NCBI GenBank assembly: GCA_910577765.1
Contig: CAJTOV010000011.1
Span: 1 to 22,325, forward strand
Length of the DNA: 22,325 nucleotides
Source: an uncultured Lachnospiraceae bacterium
GTDB lineage: Bacteria; Bacillota; Clostridia; Lachnospirales; Lachnospiraceae
Reading direction: 5' to 3'
Within the stretch, counting starts at the first letter, position 1, and every line of letters starts with the position of its first letter. Under the pieces are notes generated by a model, which ran no database searches, was not told the origin of the DNA, and saw only the letters and a list, made by a program, of their open reading frames with translations. Both the position numbers and the translations under genes were made by a program. Positions 15,518 to 22,325 of the stretch are shown one piece after another.

Positions 15518-16813
15518 CTATCCGGCCTGCCGGCCGGCTGTTGTCTTCCGGTATCCGTACCAGGCCAGCCCTGCGAATCCTGCTGCCATGACTGCCATCA
15601 GAACCAGATATGCTGCCGCGGCCCCCTGGATACCGGAATGTTTCACCATCCGGGGCGCCACCACAGCCCCGGCCACGGCCATCACCAGGTAGATGCCGAA
15701 GATGGTTTTCTGTCTGCGCATGATCACCAGGGCATAATAGTAAAGGTTCAGGACCGCATAGCACCCGCCGCCCAGAACAATCCACACAAAGGGCCCGTGA
15801 TACCGGGTCAGCTTCCCGGCATACACCGGTCCCAGAAGCCATTCCAGAAGTGCCAGCACCGGACGTCCCAGCACCGCGGCCACGGCCACGGCCACCAGGG
15901 TCAGTGCCCCGATTACCAGGGAAAGCTGCTTCAGCTTCCCGGAGAATTCCCGAAACCGCTTCCGGTCCCAGAAGTCCGTAAGGCTGGTAAGGAAGGGCCG
16001 GATCACAAAGCCCGCCGCCAGGTTGATCACCGAGGTAGGCATGAAGATCACATTAAAGTACCCGGAAGCCGCGTCATTCATGTGGGCGTCAATGGCGTAT
16101 TTGGATGCGGAAAATACGTAAAAATCCAGGAACACCGACACAAACAGCAGCACCGTGGCGCCTGTAAGCCGCCCCAGGGCCCCCTGGCCGCGGCTGTAAT
16201 CCACGTCCTCCAGAGACTTAAGCACCACCAGGTCAAACAGGTACACCCCGGCTATCTGGGCACAGACAGCCGCCCCGCAGGCAGCCGCCAGATTCTTTCC
16301 CGCCGCCAGGCATACCAGGAACACCCCCACGGAAAGGAGGGTCCGGAAGGTGTTGGATTTTCCGGTCAGGTAAAGCCGGCCCTTACGCTGAAACTCCGAC
16401 TCATACACATCGGCAAACCCGTCTATGACCTTGTAGGCCACCAGCAGGAAGATCACCACCGCTTTCTCCCTCCGGTATCCTGCCGCAAACAGCCACAGGG
16501 CCCCCAGAACCAGGGCTGCCCCGCAGGTCAGGTACCGGTGGAAAAGATAATCCCCGAACCGGTACTCCCCTTTGCTGTCGGTAATCTGGAAAGGCCGGAT
16601 TCCGAAGTAGGCCAGCAGAAACATCTGCTGCCCCACGGTGCTGAAGCCGAAGGAGAACACCCCTCCCTGCTCCTCACCGGCCAGCCGCATGACCAGAAAG
16701 GACAGCACCATGCTGGCAAAGGCATAGCAGAAGCTGCCTGCCATATTCCAGACCATATTCTCTCTTTCCCGGTTTGGACCTGTCCGGATCAGGGCTGCTG
16801 CCCAGCGTTCCAT
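15518..16813 (-). CDS. Polysaccharide flippase of the MOP superfamily (first of two)
   Basis: A 431-residue protein with about 12 membrane helices, of the Wzx-like oligosaccharide flippase type. It should move undecaprenyl-linked sugar units or a single lipid-linked sugar across the membrane. MVWNMAGSFCYAFASMVLSF at 20-39 forms the first helix, and the mid-protein segment with PTSVINLAAGFVIRPFLTSL is typical. AAAAAGGAG lies 10 nt upstream of the ATG at 16813. It sits between the DPM1-like GT2 and the rhamnosyltransferase-like GT2. It is distinct in sequence from the WzxC-like flippase at 19755-21209, so the locus encodes two different flippases. Confidence 0.82.
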   Translation of the reverse strand: MERWAAALIRTGPNRERENMVWNMAGSFCYAFASMVLSFLVMRLAGEEQGGVFSFGFSTVGQQMFLLAYFGIRPFQITDSKGEYRFGDYLFHRYLTCGAALVLGALWLFAAGYRREKAVVIFLLVAYKVIDGFADVYESEFQRKGRLYLTGKSNTFRTLLSVGVFLVCLAAGKNLAAACGAAVCAQIAGVYLFDLVVLKSLEDVDYSRGQGALGRLTGATVLLFVSVFLDFYVFSASKYAIDAHMNDAASGYFNVIFMPTSVINLAAGFVIRPFLTSLTDFWDRKRFREFSGKLKQLSLVIGALTLVAVAVAAVLGRPVLALLEWLLGPVYAGKLTRYHGPFVWIVLGGGCYAVLNLYYYALVIMRRQKTIFGIYLVMAVAGAVVAPRMVKHSGIQGAAAAYLVLMAVMAAGFAGLAWYGYRKTTAGRQAG

Positions 16814-16841
16814 GTGTCGGCTGCTCCTTTTTCTTTTTATT

Positions 16842-17540
16842 TCACAGGCCAGGCCGGTAACGGAAGTTCTGTATCAGTAAAATGGATATGAGGATCCGCA
16901 CCATATACCGTACCGCTACCAGTGGTTTCAGATAGCTTTCCCCGGCGGACCGTTCCGCAATGGTTACCGGGACCTCGGCGATCCGGGCGCCCTGCTTTAG
17001 CAGGTAGGACACGGTGTCCGGCTCCGGTCCGTAGTTGAGATTCAGGGCAAATTCCCGGATCATTTTCCGGTCAAACATCCGCATCCCTGAGGTAGGGTCC
17101 GACACCCGGACCCCGGTGGTCAGCCGGATGGCCGCCGTGATCAGCCGGCTTCCCACCATCCGCAAAGACCAGTCCTTCTTATCCTCCAGAAACCGGCTTC
17201 CGATGACGATCTCATAGCCTTCGTCCATCCTCTTCCTCATGGCCTCAATATACTGGGGCCGGTGCTGCCCGTCGCCGTCAAACTGGATGGCATACCCGTA
17301 CCCCTTCCGGTAGGCATACTTCATCCCTGCCTGGAAGCACCCGGCCAGCCCCAGATTCACAGGCAGATCCAGCAGGTTGTACCCTTTCTCCCGGCAGATT
17401 TCCGCGGTCCGGTCCCGGGACCCGTCATTGACCACCACATAGTCAAGCTCCGGGAAATCCCGCTTAAGCTCCTCCACCACATTGGCAATATTGGCCTCCT
17501 CGTTGTAGGCCGGAATGATCACCAGTACCCTGTTCTCCAT
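16842..17540 (-). CDS. GT2 polyprenyl-phosphate sugar transferase (DPM1-like)
   Basis: A 232-residue GT2 enzyme of the dolichyl/undecaprenyl-phosphate sugar synthase group. VIIPAYNEEANI at 8-19, VVVNDGSRDRT (D39), FDGDGQH (88-93) with the metal-binding DGD, and SDPTSGMRMFDRK at 147-159 are hallmarks of the group. A hydrophobic stretch at 212-226 may anchor it to the membrane. It probably makes an undecaprenyl-phosphate-linked monosaccharide at the inner face. The stop lies 28 bp from the next flippase start; its own start is 4 bp after the DegT stop. With the flippase and DUF2142 it fits a three-part system for glycosylation outside the membrane. Confidence 0.88.
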   Translation of the reverse strand: MENRVLVIIPAYNEEANIANVVEELKRDFPELDYVVVNDGSRDRTAEICREKGYNLLDLPVNLGLAGCFQAGMKYAYRKGYGYAIQFDGDGQHRPQYIEAMRKRMDEGYEIVIGSRFLEDKKDWSLRMVGSRLITAAIRLTTGVRVSDPTSGMRMFDRKMIREFALNLNYGPEPDTVSYLLKQGARIAEVPVTIAERSAGESYLKPLVAVRYMVRILISILLIQNFRYRPGL

Positions 17541-17544
17541 GCCG

Positions 17545-18663
17545 TCATTTTCCTTCCAGAATCACATCGCACACCTCATCCACCACATCCGGCTCCAGCT
17601 CCGCATACAAGGGCAGCGTCAGCACCCTGGCTGCCACCCGGGCCGCCACCGGCGTATCCTCCGCCCGGAACCGGTCCCGGTAGCAGGCATAGCTGTTGAT
17701 GCAGGGGTAGAAATACTTCCGTGCAAAGATATTATGCTCCTTAAGCTTCTCAAATATCTGGTCCCGGTCTGCCCGGAAGCCGTCAAATACCACCGGCATG
17801 TAGGCATAGTTGTACCGGACCCCCGGCTGCTCCTTACAGAGACGGATTCCCGGCACCCCCTCCAGACGTTCCCGGTAGCGGAGGGCAAGGGCTTTCCGCT
17901 TCCGGATCTCCCCCTCCACATGGCGCAGGTTGCACAGGCCCATGGCAGCCTGAAACTCATTCATCTTGCCGTTGGCCCCCACATACTCCACGCTCTCATA
18001 CCCGGTGATGCCGAAATTTTTCAGCTGGTACAGCCGGTCAGCCAGCCACGGCTCCCGGAAGGCCACCGCGCCTCCTTCGATGCTGTGAAACACCTTGGTG
18101 GCATGGAAGCTGAACATGGAAGCATCTCCAAACCGTCCCACGCCCGCCCCGTCCTTTTCCTGGCCAAAGGCATGGGCCGCATCGTAGATGACCCGCAGAC
18201 GGTGCCGGTCCGCAATCTCCTGAATCCGGTCCACGTCGCAGAGATTTCCATACACATGGACCGGTACAATGGCGCAGGTCCGCTCCGTCACCAGCTCCTC
18301 CAGCCTGTCCACGTCCAGGGTGTAATCCTCCTCATTGATATCGCAGAACACCGGCGTCAGGCCGTTGCGCACAATGGCATGGGTAGTGGAAGCAAAGCTG
18401 AACGGGGTGGTGATTACCTCCCCCCCCTCCTCCATCTGAAAAGCCTGCAATGCCAGCTCCAGCCCCATATGGCCGTTGACAAACAGCTCCAGATTCGCAA
18501 CACCTAAATATTCCTTCAGCTGCTCTTTCAGGGTCTCGTGGTAATCTCCCATATTGGTCAGCCACGCGCTGTCCCAGATGGGCTTTAACATTTCCACGTA
18601 TTCCTCCAGAGGCGGCAGGGAAGACCGGGTCACCATCACCGGCTTCTCGTGAGTCTTTCTCAT
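17545..18663 (-). CDS. DegT/DnrJ/EryC1/StrS-type sugar aminotransferase
   Basis: A 372-residue PLP enzyme of the DegT family, which transfers an amino group from glutamate to a keto-nucleotide sugar. PFSFASTTHAIVRNGLTPVF at about 87-106, DAAHAFG (D161, H164), the PLP lysine K190 in SFHATKVFHSIEGGA, and GANGKMNEFQAAMGL (229-243) are all present. Length is normal. It shares an ATGA overlap with the ATP-grasp gene upstream, with GGAGG 6 nt before the ATG, so the two are coupled. The sugar and carbon position are unknown; the SFHATK form resembles enzymes that make dTDP-linked 4- or 3-amino-dideoxy sugars. Confidence 0.92.
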   Translation of the reverse strand: MRKTHEKPVMVTRSSLPPLEEYVEMLKPIWDSAWLTNMGDYHETLKEQLKEYLGVANLELFVNGHMGLELALQAFQMEEGGEVITTPFSFASTTHAIVRNGLTPVFCDINEEDYTLDVDRLEELVTERTCAIVPVHVYGNLCDVDRIQEIADRHRLRVIYDAAHAFGQEKDGAGVGRFGDASMFSFHATKVFHSIEGGAVAFREPWLADRLYQLKNFGITGYESVEYVGANGKMNEFQAAMGLCNLRHVEGEIRKRKALALRYRERLEGVPGIRLCKEQPGVRYNYAYMPVVFDGFRADRDQIFEKLKEHNIFARKYFYPCINSYACYRDRFRAEDTPVAARVAARVLTLPLYAELEPDVVDEVCDVILEGK

Positions 18664-19667
18664 GGGTTTCCTCCTGCATATGTGACAGTTCCGTCCATCC
18701 GGTATTCCATGTACCGTCTGGCAAAACAGTGGCTGCCGGTTACTTCCAGAGGCTCCAGGTCCCGGTTGGTGAAGCAGTTTACATGGTTCTTCACCATATC
18801 ATAGCCTGCCAGTACCGAGAAAGGCAGGCCGCCGGAAAACCGGGGATTGCATTCCAGAAAATACCACTCCCCGGTGCAGCCATGCTCAATAAATTCAAAA
18901 TTCACACAGCCCCGGATGTCCAGGGCTCCGGCCACTGCCTGGCACCGGGCCTCCAGCTCTGTGTTCCGGAACACCTGGACCGTGGTTCCCGCCCCATTGG
19001 GGGTACGCAGAAGCTCCCGCCTGGGCAGGCACACGCAGGCCCCGGTATCCGGCTGGCGCACCACATCCACGGTAACCACCATGCCCGGAATCTTCTCCTG
19101 GACCAGATACCGGTCCGCCAGGTCCTCCAGCATCCGGGCTGCCTGGGAAAATTCCCGGGCATTGTCCACCATCCGCAGGCCCTGGCTGCTCCGGCCGTCT
19201 ATGGGCTTTAACACCAGGGGATAGTTCCGGCCCGCCCCGTCCTTTAGCACTTCCGACAGAAGCCTTCCCGGAATCACCCGGCACACCTTCTTCTGTTCCA
19301 GGAATTGCCCCAGACGGGCCTTGTTCCTGCACACAAGTCCCGTATCCCGGCTGCACATACAGACCAGGGCTCCCAGCTCCCCGGCCGCCTCCGGCCAGTC
19401 CAGCAGGGCGTCCACCTCCCCGTCAATCAGCGGCATCACCAGGTCCGCCTGCTCCCGGCGGCACACCTCCGTAAGGAAGGTTCGCCAGGCGGCCCGGTCC
19501 GCGGCACAGGGCGCCTGGTAAAAGGCGTCCACCTCCCTGGAATTGACCACCCACTCTGCCGGATAGATATCACAGCCCACCACCCGGAATCCCTGGCTGC
19601 GGCAGCTTGTGATCACTGCCTCAGCGGCAAAGGAACCGATGGCGGTTATTAGAACTGTCTTTCCCAT
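18660..19667 (-). CDS. ATP-grasp ligase (carbamoyl-phosphate synthase/PylC-like)
   Basis: A 335-residue ATP-grasp enzyme. KTVLITAIGSFAAEAVI at 3-19 is the N-terminal Rossmann-like part; YPLVLKP (149-155) and GRSSQG (158-163) bind ATP, VQEKIPG at 189-195 is the hinge, and NFEFIEH with FLECNPRFSGG (E272, N274) supplies the Mg-binding residues. Such enzymes join a carboxylate, often an amino acid, to an amine. ATG 19667 was chosen because GAAGGAGG lies 8 nt ahead; the longer frame starts with a GTG inside this site. It overlaps the DegT gene (ATGA), which suggests that it acylates the amino group that DegT installs. That link is an inference. Confidence 0.85.
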   Translation of the reverse strand: MGKTVLITAIGSFAAEAVITSCRSQGFRVVGCDIYPAEWVVNSREVDAFYQAPCAADRAAWRTFLTEVCRREQADLVMPLIDGEVDALLDWPEAAGELGALVCMCSRDTGLVCRNKARLGQFLEQKKVCRVIPGRLLSEVLKDGAGRNYPLVLKPIDGRSSQGLRMVDNAREFSQAARMLEDLADRYLVQEKIPGMVVTVDVVRQPDTGACVCLPRRELLRTPNGAGTTVQVFRNTELEARCQAVAGALDIRGCVNFEFIEHGCTGEWYFLECNPRFSGGLPFSVLAGYDMVKNHVNCFTNRDLEPLEVTGSHCFARRYMEYRMDGTVTYAGGNP

Positions 19668-19754
19668 TTTTGCTGCCTCCTTCACCAGTACATTGCTGCG
19701 CCAATTCCCCGGTAACCGGCACCTGCTGTCCGTGCCGTCTCCACGCCTGCGAAG

Positions 19755-21209
19755 CTAATTACCCTGGCTCCGTTTAACTGCCAGCTCCCACAGATACCGG
19801 AAGCTTTCCAGCCGGAACACCCAGGCCAGGGCCGTATACACGGCTATGCCCCAGAGAATCTGCACTGCCAGCCGGAGCCATACCGGCAGCCACAGAAGAC
19901 TTCCTCCTGCCGCCATCACCAGCCCGCACATAACCGCGGAAAGGACCGCCGCCGGAGCCACGTCCCGCCACTGCCTGGCAATGCTGTAGCCCAGAAGCTT
20001 CCGGTTGGGCGCTCCGTTGACAAAGGTACATAAGAAATCCTGCACTGCTTTCAGACTCACAAACACCATTACGTCAAACTGCATTCCCACTGCCAGGGCC
20101 ACAAGGCTTAAGGCCTTCTTGATGATCTCCAGTTTCAGGAAAATATCACTGCGCCCTACTGCATTGATGGCCTGGAGATTGGCAATGTGGACAGGCCAGA
20201 AGCAGTAGGAAATGCACATGATCCGCAGAAAGGGCACGCACACCATCCACTGCTCCCCAAGAAGGGCCAGCACCAGGGTGTCCGCCACGGCAAATAGCCC
20301 CAGCAGCATGGGAATCACCACAAAGGAGCTTAGGCGGACGGCCTGGCTTACCATCCGGCATACCTGCTTCCGGTCATCCTGGCTGGCGGAAAATACCGGC
20401 AGCAGCACCGCCTGGATGGCGGCGCTTAAGTTTCCTGCAATCAGTTTGGGAAACTGCTCTCCCCGGTTGTAGCTGCCCAAAAGCTCCTCACTGTACAGCT
20501 TTCCGATCAGAAGACCGTACAGATTATTGAACACCGTGTCCAGCAGGGACGCGCACAGAAGCTTCCAGCCGAAAGAGAACATGTCCCTGACCCGCTTCCC
20601 CTGAAAGCAGGGCATGGGCTTCCAGGACACGGTGAAAAACAGCGCCACCATCAGACTGAAATAGTAGCTGGTCTGCTGGCCCACCATGGCCCACACCCCA
20701 TACCCACGCCATGCCAGGAAAATGCTGAACAGCCCGGACACCACCGAGGCCGCCAGTGTGGAGAGAAACAGTCCCTTAAATTCCATCTTCCGGGACACAT
20801 AGGCGGTCTGCACGGAGATCACCACCCCGGGAAACAGCACCACCGCCAGTACCCGGACAATCTTCTCCAGAACAGGTATCCCGTAAAAGGACGCGATCAA
20901 AGGCGCTGCCAGGTACAGCATTCCGTACAGCACCAGGGCAGCCGCCAGCTCAAAATAGCACACGGAGGAAAAATCCTCCGGGTCTGCCTGCCGTTTCTGT
21001 ACCAGGGCCGTGCTGAAACCGCTCTGGACAAAGACATTGGCAATGGTGATGAAAATCATGATCAGTCCCACCACGCCGTACTGGGCCGGGGACAAAAGCC
21101 TTGCCAGCAGAATGGCAATGACAAACTGCACCCCCTGGGCGCCTCCATTTTCCAGAAGCTTCCAGAACAGGCCCCTGGCCACCTTCCGGTTCATATCCGA
21201 TTCTGCCAA
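19755..21209 (-). CDS. WzxC-like lipid-linked oligosaccharide flippase (second of two)
   Basis: A 484-residue protein with about 12-14 membrane helices, of the WzxC/TuaB branch of the MOP flippases. Features include the N-terminal VARGLFWKLLENGGAQGVQF, the LLARLLSPAQYGVVGL block at 34-49, the SGFSTALVQKRQ block (about 63-74), and VSRKMEFKGLF at about 138-148. It would flip the main repeat unit across the membrane. The frame begins with TTG at 21209: AAAAGGAG is 6 nt ahead of it, whereas the first ATG (15 bp later) is too far from any site. The ribosome site overlaps the stop of the upstream GT2 gene. An 87-bp gap separates it from the ATP-grasp gene and contains a short GC hairpin (19717-19737). 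Confidence 0.88.
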   Translation of the reverse strand: MAESDMNRKVARGLFWKLLENGGAQGVQFVIAILLARLLSPAQYGVVGLIMIFITIANVFVQSGFSTALVQKRQADPEDFSSVCYFELAAALVLYGMLYLAAPLIASFYGIPVLEKIVRVLAVVLFPGVVISVQTAYVSRKMEFKGLFLSTLAASVVSGLFSIFLAWRGYGVWAMVGQQTSYYFSLMVALFFTVSWKPMPCFQGKRVRDMFSFGWKLLCASLLDTVFNNLYGLLIGKLYSEELLGSYNRGEQFPKLIAGNLSAAIQAVLLPVFSASQDDRKQVCRMVSQAVRLSSFVVIPMLLGLFAVADTLVLALLGEQWMVCVPFLRIMCISYCFWPVHIANLQAINAVGRSDIFLKLEIIKKALSLVALAVGMQFDVMVFVSLKAVQDFLCTFVNGAPNRKLLGYSIARQWRDVAPAAVLSAVMCGLVMAAGGSLLWLPVWLRLAVQILWGIAVYTALAWVFRLESFRYLWELAVKRSQGN

Positions 21210-21212
21210 AAT

Positions 21213-22205
21213 TCACTCCTTTTCCCGGGGCTTTCTATGGAAGATCCGCCACAGCCACCGGTACACCCCCGGCGCCAGAATCTCCAGCCGGATGAAAAAA
21301 CGGGTCCGCAGATTCAGTTCCTTATAAAAGCTCCGGTATTTCTTATCCAATACCACATTGTACTGCCTGGTATTGACTTTCGTCAAGTACACAAGTCGTT
21401 TCATGGCACGAATTACCGTCTTATGGAACCTGCCGCCGCTTTCCGCGTCAAAGCCCCGGTACATGGCTTTCATGGCCCGGGCATAGTCCCGCTGCTTCTT
21501 CTCATAGTCTCCCTGCTTCATCAGGCTGGTCCAGGAGGAGGCTCCCCCCAGACGGTACACGCACATGGGCCTGTCCATATAATATGCCCAGCCCCGGGCC
21601 GCTGCCATCAGCTGCAGGGGAATATCCGCAATGGGGGCCCGGACATAAAAATCCGGCAGATGCTCCACCATGGTTCTGGGAAACAGAAGGGAAGCCGTGG
21701 GATAGCCGCAGGTCTTGTCGATGATTTCCTCCGGCAGTATCTTCCTGCTGCCCCTGTATGGCCGCATCCGCCGCTCGGTCAGGGCCCTGCCCTGGACCTC
21801 AATCCGGGCACTGTGAAAACAGAGGGAGCAGTCCGGATGGGTCTCCATATAGTCTACCTGCCTCTGCAGCTTGGTCCGGTCTGTCCAGTAGTCATCCCCC
21901 TCGCACATGGCAATATAACGCCCGCGGGCACGGGGGAAATTCCAGGTGCCGCTGATGTTGGTAACGCCCCGGGAGTACTGGTTCTCCGTCTGGATCACCG
22001 GAAAGATCCGGTCCGGGTAACGGCTTTCATACTCCCGGATGATCTCCCCGGTGCCATCGGTGGAGGCGTCGTCGTGAATCAGAATCTCATATGCAAAATC
22101 CGTCTCCTGCCCCAGGAACCCTTCCAGGGCATCCCGGATATAGGGCTCCTGGTTGTAGGTGATACAGCAGATGCTGACCAGGATCTCCGGCTGGTTTTTG
22201 TTCAT
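21213..22205 (-). CDS. GT2 glycosyltransferase
   Basis: A 330-residue cytoplasmic GT2 glycosyltransferase. VSICCITYNQEPYI at 10-23 begins the fold, IHDDASTDGT (D45, D46) binds the nucleotide, EGDDYWTD at 102-109 is the DxD-like metal site, and AYYMDRPMCVYRLGGASSW at about 207-225 is common in this subgroup. It likely adds one sugar to the growing lipid-linked repeat unit; the sugar is unknown. The frame extends 19 codons upstream to an ATG at 22262, but ATG 22205 has GGAG 7 nt ahead and was chosen. It is the first complete gene of the locus in this window. Confidence 0.87.
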   Translation of the reverse strand: MNKNQPEILVSICCITYNQEPYIRDALEGFLGQETDFAYEILIHDDASTDGTGEIIREYESRYPDRIFPVIQTENQYSRGVTNISGTWNFPRARGRYIAMCEGDDYWTDRTKLQRQVDYMETHPDCSLCFHSARIEVQGRALTERRMRPYRGSRKILPEEIIDKTCGYPTASLLFPRTMVEHLPDFYVRAPIADIPLQLMAAARGWAYYMDRPMCVYRLGGASSWTSLMKQGDYEKKQRDYARAMKAMYRGFDAESGGRFHKTVIRAMKRLVYLTKVNTRQYNVVLDKKYRSFYKELNLRTRFFIRLEILAPGVYRWLWRIFHRKPREKE

Positions 22206-22325
22206 GTCTTCTCTCCTATGGGCTGCTGCCGTTTTGGCGTCCAGTTTTCCTTCCTTCTCCATTCCCGCCGTCTGTTATGTGTGTTACTGTTCACGGGGGG
22301 GGGCATCTTCTTGTCCGGCTATGCC
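22206..22325 (-). other. Right-edge spacer, possible 3' end of an upstream gene, with a C9 run
   Basis: On the minus strand this stretch carries nine consecutive C (G9 at 22295-22303 on the given strand). Frames entering from the right edge stop at TGA 22291-22293 or TAA 22284-22286, so one of them may be the tail of a gene beyond the window. The third frame after the run stays open for 30 codons and ends in TGA overlapping the GT2 start as ATGA. No complete gene is supported here. Confidence 0.4.

Noticed and set aside
15443..16891. Plus-strand open frame of 482 codons opposite the first flippase
   Set aside because: Antisense shadow of a clear membrane protein gene; composition rich in His, Gln, Gly and Pro, and no ribosome site of note.
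19717..19737. CGGCAC/GTGCCG hairpin in the gap after the WzxC-like flippase gene
   Set aside because: Six base pairs with a 9-nt loop and no T-run; likely to occur by chance in this GC-rich sequence.

Overview
The window looks like chromosomal DNA of a GC-rich, low-oxygen Firmicute, most likely a Lachnospiraceae-type gut clostridium (Enterocloster/Hungatella-like). This rests on the style of the GltX, M18 peptidase, PucR-type and Rrf2-type proteins, the strong AGGAGG-like ribosome binding sites, the heavy use of CGG/CCGG-containing codons, and a cell-surface glycan locus of Gram-positive type. The genus is an inference, not something I can prove from the sequence. I see no transposase, integrase, tRNA, rRNA, CRISPR array or riboswitch.

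Left part (1-5152), two small regulator/target units. A MatC/SLC13-like membrane carrier (minus strand, closed by a strong hairpin terminator at 74-125) diverges from a PucR/CdaR-type activator, with a perfect 19-bp palindrome between them. Next, an Rrf2-family repressor with three cysteines diverges from an O-acetylhomoserine sulfhydrylase (metY). The metY promoter is almost consensus (TTGACA-17-TATACT) and is covered by inverted repeats, a classic layout for a sulfur-responsive switch.

Middle part (5188-9852), housekeeping genes on the minus strand: a class I aminotransferase, a YihX-like HAD phosphatase and an M18 aminopeptidase, each joined to the next by an ATGA stop/start overlap, followed by glutamyl-tRNA synthetase (gltX).

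Right part (9907-22205 and beyond), a twelve-gene minus-strand surface-polysaccharide locus. In transcription order: GT2 glycosyltransferase, WzxC-like flippase, ATP-grasp ligase, DegT sugar aminotransferase, DPM1-like GT2, a second flippase, rhamnosyltransferase-like GT2, DUF2304, DUF2142 (GT-C-like), rmlC, an ABC-2 polysaccharide-export permease and an acyltransferase-3. Most genes overlap or lie within 30 bp of each other. The content predicts a glycan with a deoxysugar such as rhamnose, an amino sugar probably amidated by the ATP-grasp ligase, an O-acyl group, and side-chain glycosylation outside the membrane. The locus carries two flippases plus an ABC exporter permease with no ATPase partner in view, which suggests a mosaic locus or more than one glycan.

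All genes from 22205 down to 5188 run the same way with no convincing internal terminator, so gltX and the aminotransferase/peptidase genes may be reached by transcription from the glycan locus. The main promoter of the locus must lie beyond the right edge, unless internal promoters exist that I did not recognise. No single gene here is clearly of an unknown system. The most interesting points are the unusual combination of export and modification genes, two intergenic hairpin regions in the locus (one with mutually exclusive stems), the C9 tract just ahead of the first glycosyltransferase, and the two palindromic operators.
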